From Darksidea phi (lineage: Eukaryota > Ascomycota > Dothideomycetes > Pleosporales > Lentitheciaceae): a stretch of 64,000 nt of DNA. The DNA lies in NCBI GenBank assembly GCA_030770425.1, contig JASJFT010000088.1, positions 62,001-126,000 on the forward strand, in the 5' to 3' direction. The position numbers and the translations under genes are program-made. Below the pieces are notes generated by a model. That model was given only the letters and a program-made list of their open reading frames with translations, was not told the DNA's origin and made no database searches. Below are positions 44,905-55,640 of this stretch, in pieces. Numbering within the stretch: the stretch's first letter is position 1; every line of letters starts with the position of its first letter.

Positions 44905-46023
44905 ATGGCGACTCCGACCCCCGGGTTAACCGCAACCCCGCCAGCAACAGCCGCCGCCGAAGACGACTCCGCAGCCGCCGCCTCGCCCCAGGGAGACTTC
45001 AGCGCACAGGCAGTCCACGCAGACGCCAACATCCCCATAGATGCAGACCAAGATACAGACTCTGCCTATGGCGATGACGACGACCGCATTTCCGAGACCA
45101 CGTCCATCGCCAGCACCATCATGCGCCACCGCTGGGAGAATGGTCGCCGCTACAACAAGTTTCGCGAAGGCGAATACTATGCTCCCAACGACGAGGAGCA
45201 CGCCGATATGATGGACATAACCCATCACATGTATCTGATAATGTTGCATAACAAGCTGCATTTGGCTCCCATAGGTAACTGACGCCCGTATCCAATGTCC
45301 GTCTCCCTGGAGTTTCCCTGCCTAACACAGTCCCCAGACCATCCAAAGAGGATTCTCGACCTAGGCTGCGGTACAGGTATATGGTGCATAGACATGGCCG
45401 ACGCCCACCCTGGCGCCGAAGTTCTTGGAATAGACCTCTCCCCAATCCAACCAGCCTTTACTCCTCCCAACTGCAAATTCGAACTCGACGACGTAACAGA
45501 GCCCTGGACAACCCGCCCAGGGACCTTCGACTTTATCAACATCCGCGCTCTGTACGGCAGCATATCCAACTGGCCCGCCCTGTACGCCCAAATATTTGAG
45601 CACTTACCCCCTGGCGGTTATTTGCATCAGTTGGAACCTTCCATCCAGTTCAAGTCGGATGATGGCAGTTTGCTCCCGGATCATATCTTGAGTCAGTGGA
45701 GTGATGTGTTTCACCAAGCCTCGGAAAAATTCGGCAAACCGTTCCGAGATGTATATTCCCTAGGCAACTGGATCCAAGAGGCAGGATTCGAAGACTTTCA
45801 TGAAATTTGGTACAAGCTTCCAGCACGAGGCTGGAGTTCCGATCCGCATATGAAGGAGCTAGGACAATGGAACCTGGTACATTGTACCCAGGGGGCCGAG
45901 GGCTGGGCACTTTTCTTGCTGACGAAAATCATGGGCTGGACTGTGCAGGAGACGCAGGTTTTTGTGGCCAAATTCAGAGAGGGGTTAAAGGATAAGGCGG
46001 TGCATGCGTACTTGGAGATGTAA
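44905..46023 (+). CDS. LaeA-like AdoMet-dependent methyltransferase
   Basis: 351 residues from two exons (44905-45274, 45338-46023; 63-nt intron). After a 50-residue Ala/Pro-rich, then acidic N-terminus comes the family entry SAYGDDDDRISETTSIAS...RYNKFREGEYYAPNDEEH, as in LaeA/TAM-type fungal methyltransferases. Seen: AdoMet motif I RILDLGCGTGIW, acidic loop VLGIDLSP, and LPPGGYLHQLEPS. The splice join gives PIDHPKRILDLG and removes a linker that would break the fold. LaeA itself controls secondary-metabolite clusters; most LaeA-like paralogues have unknown targets. It is not in the PKS cluster and may act on a small molecule or protein. Cytosolic or nuclear. Confidence 0.92.
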
Positions 46024-46368
46024 GCATTGTGTTCCTCAACATTTGGGCCGTGGCCGACCGACCCATCGAACCGAGCTGACTTGGCATTGCAGAGTTGTAA
46101 TATACGCGCGAAAGCCGTTAGGGCCGGGCGGCGCACAGTGAAGAAAATCCGCTCCATGCACTTGTAGGTCGATGCGATGGAAGGACACTGTCCAACTAGG
46201 GGAATTTGAAACAGGAGAGAAGATACCCCCACAAGCCATTGAAATATAGCGTTGCATATAAGTCAGCCATTGAACGTTCTTTACATATTCATTCCGTTCA
46301 TCTATCCAAAGCCTGCATGGTCATGGTATTCTACAATATCACCCATCTAATACAGAGTCAGACGCCCC
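46024..46368. other. Convergent 3' region
   Basis: A 345-base stretch between two facing stop codons (methyltransferase and etr1). Presumed 3' UTRs only. Confidence 0.5.
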
Positions 46369-47595
46369 TCACGTCTTCCCAAAGACGAACACCCCCTTGC
46401 CTTCCCGGTATCCCTCAAGTGTGTCCTTCACTTTAGCAACAAGCTCTTCGCCCTTTGTCTCCCACTCCCACTTGATTTGATCAACAGGCGTGTCCTTGAA
46501 CCGTCCATTCCGCGTGAGCTGAAGAACGTCCGCTACTGCCTTCTTCTTCTCCTCCGGGTTTTGCGCCGACCATTTGCTCACCCAGAAACCGTGGAAGTGA
46601 ATGCCTTTAAAGATAAGCATGGAGGCGGGAATTGTGAGGGGTTGTTTCGACATAGCGCCATATGTGACGAAGTGCGATTCTGGGGCTAGAAGCTTGGCCA
46701 TTGCGGTTGCTGGCTTCCCGTTTACGCAGTTTAGGGCGAGGCGAATAGGCTCGCGGCCACCGTTTGTCCATTCTTTGCTCATATCTTTGATCCCTTGCGA
46801 CTGAAGTTCTGCATCCGTAATCACGACATCCGCGCCGATGTCCTTTAGCTCCTTCTTCAGCTTCTCCTCCGCCGCCTTGTCCTCTCTTCCCCTTATGACG
46901 TTGACACTCTTATATCCCCACCTCTTCCCTAGTTGTATCGCCGCCCTTCCGACTCCCGAGTTCGCCCCATTTTGAATAAACCACTCTCCCTCTTTCAACT
47001 CCACGAAGGCCGTCAACATCCGATACGCCGTACACGGATTGATACTAACAGTACCAGCCTGTATCGCCGTGATCCCCTCGCGCATCTCCTCATCAAGTTT
47101 CACAACCTGCTCTGTTGTCGCACTTGCGTGTGTTCTCCACGTTCCAAACCCCGGGCCCTTCATGATAACCCAATCGCCCTTTTTGAACCCTTGCTGCTTC
47201 ACCTTATCGCCTAATGCAATGACCTCCGCGACACCCTCATTTCCGGCGACGGCGATTGGTTTTGCTGTGCCGAGAGAGGTGGTAAAGGTCGGTTTTGAGG
47301 GATAAACGCCCTGGATTTGGTTTATGTCGGCGGGGTTGATGGGCGAGGCGAGGAAGCGGAGGGTCATGAGGTCGCCATGCGGAGGGGAGATTGAGTGGCT
47401 GTGTAAGGAGAGGACGCTGGGAGGCTCTCCGTAATCCGCGAAGGTGAGGGCTTTGGCTTGTTCATAGCCGTAGGCGGAAACGTAGCGGCGTTGCGCGACC
47501 GCCGCTGCTTCGACTGGGGCGCGGCAATGGGATTGAAGGGAAGGCCTTGATGCTCGCGCAAGACACGAAGTTGAAGAGAGAAGTCTGGAAGCCAT
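46369..47595 (-). CDS. etr1: Mitochondrial enoyl-[acyl-carrier-protein] reductase (MECR/Etr1)
   Basis: NADPH-dependent 2-enoyl reductase of the mitochondrial fatty-acid (FAS II) and lipoate route; 408 residues, single exon. The N-terminus (MASRLLSSTSCLARASRPSL) is basic and Ser-rich without acids, a mitochondrial presequence. The rest is a zinc-free MDR (quinone-oxidoreductase-like) fold: FADYGEPPSVLSLH, FLASPINPADINQIQG, AGNEGVAEVIALG, nucleotide site QNGANSGVGRAAIQLGK, and the lid segment NCVNGKPATAMAKLLAP. INPADINQIQGVYP is a strong MECR signature. An in-frame Met lies at 47733, but its extra 46 residues precede the presequence and are not typical, so 47595 is chosen. Confidence 0.95.
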   Translation of the reverse strand: MASRLLSSTSCLARASRPSLQSHCRAPVEAAAVAQRRYVSAYGYEQAKALTFADYGEPPSVLSLHSHSISPPHGDLMTLRFLASPINPADINQIQGVYPSKPTFTTSLGTAKPIAVAGNEGVAEVIALGDKVKQQGFKKGDWVIMKGPGFGTWRTHASATTEQVVKLDEEMREGITAIQAGTVSINPCTAYRMLTAFVELKEGEWFIQNGANSGVGRAAIQLGKRWGYKSVNVIRGREDKAAEEKLKKELKDIGADVVITDAELQSQGIKDMSKEWTNGGREPIRLALNCVNGKPATAMAKLLAPESHFVTYGAMSKQPLTIPASMLIFKGIHFHGFWVSKWSAQNPEEKKKAVADVLQLTRNGRFKDTPVDQIKWEWETKGEELVAKVKDTLEGYREGKGVFVFGKT

Positions 47596-47786
47596 TGCGG
47601 CGGCCGTGATGGGTGTTGGGTTCCGTGATTTGGGGTTCGAGGTGGAAAATTCACGCGATGAGAACAGAGCTATGACGTTGGACGTGCCGAGGTTGGGGGT
47701 GATGTCAGAATGAAATTTGAGGGAACCCATCACGACTTTAGACGGATGTAATTCTGTTGCTGATTTCGCATATCTACACCTGCTAC

Positions 47787-49250
47787 TTACTTCAACGATA
47801 CCCTAGTTCCATTCCCAGGCAACTTCGCCCTAAAAAGCGCAAAAGGCTTCTGTCTCCTATCTGTACCTGGATAGAAGCCCGCCGTCAAGTGCAGCTGGTT
47901 CGCCGTAAAGTACAAGTACCCGTCACTCCCGACACTCACTTTTCGATGTTAGCTTGCTATCTATCCCAAGCAGTAACACACTGCCACAGAGAAACTGTGC
48001 AGAGGAAGGAGGGGAAGAAACGTACTGGTATCCACCCAATTGATCCTAGGATCCCTAACAAAAAGCGCCGTACTCGCGTTGGCGGGATTGTAGAATGATA
48101 TGGCATTTTGTTCCATGTTACCTGCATAGATGTAGCCATTCGTATCTGTCTCAAATCCATCGCTAACGCCACGTTGTCCGCGGTTTTGGACGGCTGCCTG
48201 CGCTAGCAATTCGCTGTTCAGGCTCTGATCGCGAAGACGCTCGGTGGGTATGGAGTAAAGATTGCGCCCGCCGACCGGACCCCAGTATAGTTCGCTTCCA
48301 TCGGCGGACAGCGCTATACCATCCGCGCCGAGGGGCGCATAGGTAAGCGGTTGACCGGGACCGGGAATATAATAAAGAGGTACACCCCAAACGTAGGGTA
48401 CGAAGCCGCGCTCGGAGCGAACTTCGGGGATACCGTTGAGATGGCGCCAGGACTGCCCTGTACCTAGGTCTACTATGATGATGCCATTCCGTCCCTCGCT
48501 ACTGCTATCCGTGATATACGCTATCCCTCCACCACTCTCCGTAAGTTCGGCCCGTAAATCGAATCTTACATCGTTGAGGTAGGAGTCTGCATAAGCTACG
48601 GTCGGTGGGAAAACGATTGTTTGGATAACGGAGTCGTTGGAGAGCGAGACGCAGACTAGCTTGGGGCCGCCGGGCGAAGCAGGGACAAGAGTGGCATTTT
48701 GGGTGAGGGCGCGGCCTGTGTCAAGTATCCACAGCCTGTCCAATGGATCAAGCACGACACTCTGCACGCCGATCAGATAGTTTTGGTAATTGGCTCCGCC
48801 TGCACCTGTTATTCTAGCCCTCGCGACAGCATGCTGAGTTAAGGTAAAGAATAAGAAGGTAGCTTACTTGCGGGAAACGTGGAGTAGTTTATGGAACCGC
48901 CAGGCGGATTGTTGATCTCAGCATTCGGATACGGTCGCTCTGTGTTGTTGCCAATCAGTTCGGCGACGGTGTATTTTCCGTTTGTGCCGTCGTTTGTGTT
49001 GTTGGGATCGAGGCCAGGCGGGTAATTTGAAAACCGTCTTCCGTCTTTGGAGATGGTGATACCTTCTTCAAGTCAGTACCGGCGACGCATGGGGTGGGAA
49101 GGTTGGGCGAGTACCCGTTGGCCACTGATCGTTATAAAGATGAACAATCTCAATGGCGGGGCCAGCGACGCCGGGATCCCTGACGAGATTCTGTGCAGTA
49201 GAAGACGCCGTGAACAGCAAGGCGGTACTTAAGAGAATAGAGGGGAGCAT
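47787..49250 (-). CDS. Secreted major royal jelly / yellow-family protein
   Basis: 420 residues, four exons (minus) 49250-49115, 49062-48868, 48805-48026, 47938-47787. Starts with a signal peptide (MLPSILLSTALLFTASSTA, cleavage before QN); an in-frame Met lies six codons upstream. The body matches the MRJP/yellow beta-propeller: VQSVVLDPLDRLWILDTG, SYLNDVRFDL, GGIAYITDSS, IIIVDLGTGQSWRHL, and GADGIALSADGSELYWGP. The usual end blade is present (VSVGSDGYLYFTANQL). No catalytic triad is known for the family; insect members act in pigmentation or as ligand-binding proteins. In fungi these are secreted proteins of largely unknown role. Two Asn-X-Thr/Ser sites near the middle may be glycosylated. 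Confidence 0.9.
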
Positions 49251-49598
49251 ATTAGAAAGTGTAGGCAAGCAAGCTCGTAGATGCTCCTGGCCCTGTGTTT
49301 ATACATACTCTTAATTAAGCTGTCAACCGTTCCGTTATCATGGTTTTGCGGGTCGGGATTCGTAATGCGAAAAACTTTTCACGTCATTATGAGCGTCTAC
49401 CGACGACAGAGGCAAGCAAGGAGATGCAGAGCAATTTGCCGGGAGCTAGAGCTCTCGGAAGCTAGGGAAGCTACCCATTCATGGACAAGATCGTCCGGCT
49501 TTAGCGGGTGCAATGCAGTAGGATCTGTGAGTAAGCTTTTTCCCGGGAAGGCTTTTTGTCAATCGCATAGAGCTCCTATTTGCGTCCACAACTCAGAT
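49251..49598. other. Intergenic region between MRJP gene and med17
   Basis: A 348-base gap; both genes run on the minus strand, so it holds the MRJP promoter and the med17 3' UTR. No other feature seen. Confidence 0.5.
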
Positions 49599-51658
49599 TT
49601 ATCCAATCCAGCTTCTGACCTTGTCTATCAGCGCAACCTTGCCCATCGTACCATCCCAAGCGAACGACTCTACAGCGGCTCCAGTTGCCAGATACGAGTT
49701 GGCCGTCGCAGTTACTGTCAACACTGCATTCTCTAAAACGACCAATACACTATCCTCCTTGGCAAGATATTTTCGGCTTCCCTTGGAGAGAATACTCACT
49801 CGAGGTTCTTGGGTCTTACTATAAACTCTCCCAGTGTACTCTTTAGAGATAAAAGAGTGGGCGATATCTAAAGAGAGTAGCCAATCCAGGTACGACCGGG
49901 CGTCTTCTGTCGATGGGAATTTGAACTGACGCTGCTGATCGGGTTCTAGGCCGAGCACTTTGATGAGTGATGGTGGCAGGGTCACTTTATGCTCTGTGCC
50001 AAAGGTAGGTGGGCCCATGAATGTTCGCGTAGTTACATTTATGTATTCGGGCTGTGCTCCGCTCGTGGATGGAAGAGAGATTGTGGCTGCACCGTCGAAC
50101 GGCCGCGTAAAAGTCGCAAGAAGCTGGTCAATTGTAGAGAGGTCCTTTGTTCGAGAAAACTCCATGTTGTGCATCAACGTCACCCAAGACGATTCGCGCG
50201 AGGTTTCCAGTGTCACATCCAGACCAGCACTCTTCAAGGTCAACACTAGTGCTTTCAGATGCGAGTGCAGCGTGTCGGCAGCGATAAGGTGGCTGAACAG
50301 CCCGAGCAATGTGCGTAGGAGCGGTGGGCTGGGTTGTTGCCTGTGAATTTGTGTGAGTGGTGGTGGAGTCTGTGACCGTCGGTGCAGGCGCATTCGATGC
50401 TCATGCGCGAGCAAAAGGCGCAACCCCTCCGCAATGTTCTGAGCTAACCGATGCTGGGAATCGTCCCGCCCGGCTGGACTACTGTCGTCACGGGCGGTGC
50501 AGTCGATGAGGACTTTCCGATGCGATGATTGACTGTCTAGTGCCGGTGCCGTGATGTGAATGACTGAGTTGCGTAACTCCACCCCATATGCGAGTAGATT
50601 CCGAGATTCCATTGACATTTCGTAAAAGAGTTCTTCTTCGAACAACGAGTCGCGAGCGAGTCGTATTGACTGTTCTATTGCAAGTTCGGCCAAGCCACCT
50701 TGTGGGGGCAGGTGCGAAGTGCCCACGATCTTGTCGTTGTCGCTAATCCGCACGCGCATGGTCTTGGGCTTTAACGACAGCGTCGAATCTAGAATGATAC
50801 CCCCGTCCCCGTTCATGCGTAGAGGCGCGAGACCGCGAGCCTTGAAATGATTGCTGGCTACACAGGGGTCAGTAACACAACGTCACCAAGAGTGAGCGAG
50901 ACGCTACCTTCAGGCAGCCCGTAGCGCACAGCGAACGGAGCGTTCCGCACTTCTCTCCGCGTCCGCTGGAGTGACCAGCCCTTCTCGGATATTGATAGGA
51001 TCTCCTCCCAATACTTTGTCTCCTTGCGGATGCCAGCTTCGAGCTCTGCCGCAGCTTGCAGCAAACTGTCGGTAGCCCAGTTCAGAGCTTCCATTCGCGA
51101 ACCCTTCATCACAAGCTCCCGCCGCTTTGCGGTATCCTCTAACCTCTGCATGTCTTGTACCCCATCGGTCCGATCTATGCCAAACGACCCATGCGGGACC
51201 TTCATTTCCCTGAACATCTGGGTGAAGCCGCTCTCGAGGGTCTTCGACGGTTCTCGAGAAAGTACAAGACTGACAAGGTTGAGCGCATTGCCGGCGGCAA
51301 AAAAGGCCCATCTGCCCTTATCAGCCTCCAATTGGTACTGTTATTCGTTTTGGATCTGCACCTACTCTATCTTGGCTTGCATTTCATTCCTCACCCGGTA
51401 GATCTCCTTCAGCCTCTCCTCTGCTGCCGGGGCATCTTTTCTAGGTTCATGCTCAACACCCTCAATGGAATCCTCCGGTACGCTCTTGCCCGCATCTATA
51501 TCATCCTGGAGCGCCTTCTCGGTAATGCCCCGCAGATGTCCTCGTTCGTTCGTGAGCTGATGTATTTGCGCCGAGAGCTCCTCTTTGGAAAGCGCGCCTT
51601 TGGCTGGGGCTGGCCATGGCCGCAGAGCGACATTCGCCAAAGAGTCTGCGTCAGACAT
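49599..51658 (-). CDS. med17: Mediator complex subunit Med17 (Srb4)
   Basis: Head-module subunit of the RNA polymerase II Mediator, 650 residues from three exons (minus): 51658-51395, 51337-50908, 50857-49599. The start MSDADSLANVALRPWPAP and the run LSAQIHQLTNERGHLRGITEKAL are typical of fungal Med17. Exon 2 carries FFAAGNALNLVSLVLSREPS and EVPHGSFGIDRTD-like sequence (as MKVPHGSFGIDRTD). Splicing to exon 3 gives YGLPEASNHFKARGLAPLR, the conserved junction motif. The C-terminal part is mostly helical. Both splice pairs were selected by frame and by this match. Nuclear; essential in yeast for transcription activation. Divergent from isn1 with 413 bases between. Confidence 0.93.
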
Positions 51659-52071
51659 GGCGATAAAAGGCTGGGTGGGTGATGTGACGCGGTTGTCGTA
51701 GGTTGCTTGGGGAAAGCTGACGCGAGGGCATTCCGGCAAACAAAGGGCTCGCTTAAGCGTGTTTATCGATTAAGCTACCCCTGCAAACATGGGTTCAACC
51801 GTGTACATGTGCTATTCACCTGATTACTCATGCTGACAGACATTTGACCTTTCGCCAGTATCCTAGAAGCCAATTGCGTGTTAGTTAGAGCTGGCTATAG
51901 CATCCGAACGCCATTGGCTGCAGGATCCGCGGGAACAACATTTGAGTTACACGTGCCCGTGCACTATCCATATCCTGCTTCGCTTAGTCTCGGTATCTCC
52001 AACACATCGACGAGCAGCTCACCCGGGTCGTCTCTTCATCGTCGCTCTTGTACCCGTTTGTCTGACTCATC
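51659..52071. promoter_or_regulatory. Divergent promoter region, med17 and isn1
   Basis: A 413-base gap between divergent genes. No TATA-like box; no recognised factor site. Confidence 0.45.
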
Positions 52072-53801
52072 ATGACGACAAGATACCGTGTGGAATGTAT
52101 GTAGAACGAATCTCCTGTGCTTACTGATATTACGTGAATTGAAGACGCCGTACACCGCTAACTCTCGCTGATCCCAGATGCTCTCAAGGTGCGTCTACCG
52201 CCATGCTCTGCCACACCTCACTGATGAACAGCTTAGACACATCGTCGAGATCAGTTGGTGAGTTGGATGGTCTCTCGCGGGAGACCTTGAACCTCAGCTA
52301 ACATATTCTGAGATCGAATGGATCAAGGTACATCATTCTCCCGCATACCGGGGAAACGAAAGGCAGGTTTTCACCTTCGTTAGGGCCTCCTAGCAGTGCC
52401 ATTTGTGCTGCATTCGCAACCCACGGCCGTGTTTGAAGCTAGTGGCGAGTCCGTAGATTACATGGCAACGCAGACCCAGCGGCGTTATGCTGAAATCATG
52501 CGAGATGTGGAGGACATAGTCAACGACCACAGTGAGTCGCCTCCTTCGGTACTGAGACACAAGTCTGTACATTCTTTGGTCGGTTAAGAGTATCCAGACT
52601 TGTATCAAAGTACTATAGCTCGGGTATGGACCATGCAGCAGTATGCTGACCGATGCCCCCAGTTGCCCATCAGAAGGCCGGCACACAAAATCGATCCAAA
52701 CTCAAATTACTTGTTCCCTCAGTGGCCAACTTTTTCACGCCGTTGGCTCTCCACGATGCATTCATCTGGCAGGACCAGCGACGGTTCATCAGCTATCGGC
52801 GCTTTGTGCCACCGTCATTCAACGACGTGAGGCTGGTTTTGAACACAGCCCAAGTGATGAGTCTTGTCCGGAACGGGCCCCTCGATCTTGTTACCTTCGA
52901 TGGAGATGTCACTCTCTACGACGATGGCGAGTCACTCACGGCAGACAATCCCGTCATTCCACGCATTTTGAGACTCATGCGGACTGGTTCGAAGATTGGC
53001 ATCGTGACAGCAGCTGGCTATACAGAAGCACGTCGCTACTACGAGAGACTACACGGACTTCTCGACGCGATTTATGCTTCTGACATACCAGTCGCGAGCA
53101 AACAAAACCTCGTTGTAATCGGCGGGGAAAGTAACTATTGCTTCAAATTTGCTGGAAACAGCCCGGACATGCTGAGCCTCGTGCCAAGGCAGGAATGGCT
53201 GCTTAAAGAAATGATACTATGGGAAGAGTCGGACGTCACGGCCCTGCTCGACATTGCGGAAGCGTCTTTGAGGGATACGATAAAGAACATGCGAATGGAC
53301 GCAGTCGTTGTCCGCAAAGAGAGGGCTGTGGGCATAATTCCCAAACCTGCGCAGAAGTTCAGTCGCGAGACGCTCGAGGAGACGGTCCTAATTGCGCAAA
53401 AGACATTGGTATGGGCTTGCTCCTTCTCAAGCACTAACTCTAGAGCTAATTTGACAGGAAATGTCTGAAGTCGGACGGCGTCTGCCCTTTTGCGCATTCA
53501 ACGGTAATTCATCCGTGTCCCGGTCTTTGGAATGAGGCTGACGCGGTGCACAGGCGGTAACGACGTGTTCGTAGACATTGGCGATAAGTCGTGGGGCGTA
53601 CTGGCCTGCCAACGCTTCTTTGGTGGCATCGAAGGAGGCAAAACACTACACGTTGGCGACCAGTTTCTCTCCGCCGGAGCGAACGACTTCAAGGCTCGGC
53701 TCGCGTGCACGACGGCGTGGATCGCGAATCCGGCAGAAACGGTTCAATTGCTTGACGAGATTGCGGAACTGGACGAGATGCAGCAACGCAAAATGCGCTG
53801 A
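52072..53801 (+). CDS. isn1: IMP-specific 5'-nucleotidase Isn1
   Basis: Hydrolyses IMP to inosine and phosphate in purine salvage; cytosolic, 419 residues. Eight exons: 52072-52096, 52178-52188, 52237-52257, 52313-52327, 52384-52531, 52663-53408, 53458-53503, 53554-53801. Exons 2 to 4 are only 11, 21 and 15 nt, yet joined they give exactly the conserved Isn1 start (TTRYRVEYALKTHRRDQLIE and WIKGLLAVPFVL). The HAD-type core is present: FDGDVTLYDD (nucleophile Asp motif), LRLMRTGSKIGIVTAAGY, VVIGGESNYCF, and the C-terminal acidic motifs VFVDIGDKSWGV and TLHVGDQF. All catalytic Asp residues look intact. Introns are 48-131 nt; intron 5 (131 nt) is the longest. Confidence 0.95.
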
Positions 53802-54352
53802 GATGGGCGTGGCCGACGGGCTGCAAGCAGGACGGTGCTGGTGAAAACATAGCTTATGACTGGGATGACAATAATGCGTAGATGATGGCCGAAGGCAGAC
53901 TCGTGACCGTGCATTCACTCCTGGTGGTACCTGACTCGTCGATGCAGCAGCCAGCTTCCCCATTGGTCATGGATGATGACGCTAGAGCCCTGCACGCGGC
54001 TGCAGCCCTCTCCGCAGAACGTTTGTGGAAAAGGTGCCAGTCACGCCTCTTTTGCAACGGGGACATTTCTTTGGCGGCCCTGCATTCTCCTCTTTCCGAC
54101 GGTCGCGCCGAAGCTCCCTTTGCATTGCTACCGTCCCACAGAGCGCAGCGACTCCGTGTTCACGCCAAAACTTCACCTGGCCAACCACCTTGTCAGACCC
54201 TGCGCCCCGGCACCACTCCCCTGAGCGTCGCCCGAACCGCGGACCAGCGACATTCGCCCATCTCTCGCTGCTGCTTCCTGCACGTCCGCTTCGATTCAGT
54301 TTCTCCTTGTCGACTGTCGCAACACCAGAACAGCCCCATCACAACCGTCTCG
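53802..54352. promoter_or_regulatory. Upstream region of the Ser/Pro-rich gene
   Basis: A 551-base gap between two plus-strand genes. A frame from 53882 runs in frame into the next gene, but it has no typical features and the first good start is at 54353. The last 150 bases are pyrimidine-rich, as in a fungal core promoter. Confidence 0.45.
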
Positions 54353-54991
54353 ATGGCGGGCGGCAAGTACCAGCCTCTTACGCTGACGCCGATCAACTTC
54401 TCCCTCACCGAGGGTACCTCCATTCCCGCGCCGCCCGATTCGCCGCCCGACACCCCGCGCCCTCCTACGCCTGGCAAAGGACCGCTGTCCTCGCATCCCA
54501 CGCCCATCTCTGCCGTGTTCCCGCATCACGAAAACGACCATTCCCCGCCTGCCCACGACTCCGCCGAATACACGACGTCAGCTAACGACAATGCCAGCAC
54601 CTTGTCCCCGGCGAGTCCGACAAGCAGGCGCCCTTCCTCGGTACGCAAGTTCCTAGGCTTCCGCCCCCAGTCATCGCACGATAGCCTCAAGTCGGAAAAA
54701 GTGCGTCCGGGTTCACCGGCAACCTTGAGTAGTCAACCCAGTCTGAGCAGGAAGAAGAGCGGCAGTTGGTTCGCTAAGAGGAAGAGCACATTCGTCATTG
54801 GATCGGTACCTGAAGGAAAAGAGAACGCCGGGCCTCAATCGAATGGCACCGGTGCGAAACCCGTCCAACTGTCGACACCGCCGAAGAAGAAGGGCCCACC
54901 TCCACCAGCACTCCCCGACCTCAAGACGTTTGGGGTCAGCGAGGACGCACTCAGCCTGGGCGCAGACGACTTGTTCAAGAACATAAAGTAG
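54353..54991 (+). CDS. Ser/Pro-rich disordered protein, unknown function
   Basis: 212 residues, single exon. Composition is dominated by Pro, Ser and Thr with phosphorylation-like SP/TP sites (PPDSPPDTPRPPTPGKGP). Two short basic/aromatic motifs stand out: RKFLGFRPQSSHDSL and SRKKSGSWFAKRKSTF, which look like short linear binding motifs. The C-terminus has PPALPDLKTFGVSEDALSL followed by GADDLFKNIK. No globular domain. Similar short Ser/Pro-rich proteins occur across filamentous ascomycetes without known role. The start at 54353 was chosen over in-frame upstream Mets because of composition. Confidence 0.68.
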   Translation: MAGGKYQPLTLTPINFSLTEGTSIPAPPDSPPDTPRPPTPGKGPLSSHPTPISAVFPHHENDHSPPAHDSAEYTTSANDNASTLSPASPTSRRPSSVRKFLGFRPQSSHDSLKSEKVRPGSPATLSSQPSLSRKKSGSWFAKRKSTFVIGSVPEGKENAGPQSNGTGAKPVQLSTPPKKKGPPPPALPDLKTFGVSEDALSLGADDLFKNIK

Positions 54992-55640
54992 GGTGCCCAA
55001 AAATGGGAAGATGCAGGGACGTTTACGATTGATTCTGACGGACTAAGTTTAATGACACTTGTCGATTCTGTTTTGGTGCATACGCTTGACACGGTTGGGA
55101 GTTTGGCAGATTGTGGATACTTCATTTTGCTTGCATATGCACACGATACCCCAGTCGGAGAAAGCAGGATAGCGGTGGATGAGATTTGGTGTGGCACCAG
55201 TGTATATATCCCTGGACAAGATATGGGTGCTATGGGAAGAAATTGGCGGGAGAGAATACTTCTTGAGGCACATTTCCCACACGTTGGCTATCATTCCGTT
55301 CCTGCTTCGATGTATATATTCTAGGTAGCTCTGTCGCGACAGTACAGACAGCTCCGTCTCTTTTGTCAAGTATCCTTTACTTTAGGTTTTGTGCGCGCGC
55401 AACCTCCTGTGACAAGCAAAACAACAAAGGTGGAGGGTAAACGTGGCTAGCCAATTAGAATGGGTGGGGCGTTGCTACGGTGCTAGGGCGAATCGGTCGA
55501 CAACAACAAACACGCCCCCCGGCGCAGAGCATCCTCAGCACCACCGGCTACGCGAAACAGCGCAGACACCTGTTGCTCGACTACCTCATTTCAGCGTAGA
55601 ACCTCAAACTGCGATACTCTCGCAACAAACACTGTCCACC
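54992..55640. promoter_or_regulatory. Upstream region of ndc80
   Basis: A 649-base gap on the plus strand between two genes. It should hold the 3' end of the Ser/Pro-rich gene and the ndc80 promoter. A CT/CA-rich run precedes the ATG. No other feature recognised. Confidence 0.5.

Noticed and set aside
47596..47733. 46-codon extension of Etr1
   Set aside because: The mitochondrial presequence starts at 47595; the extension contains an acidic/neutral leader that would hide it.
53882..54352. 157-codon N-terminal extension of the Ser/Pro-rich protein
   Set aside because: In frame, but composition changes abruptly and a pyrimidine-rich promoter-like run lies inside; 54353 chosen.
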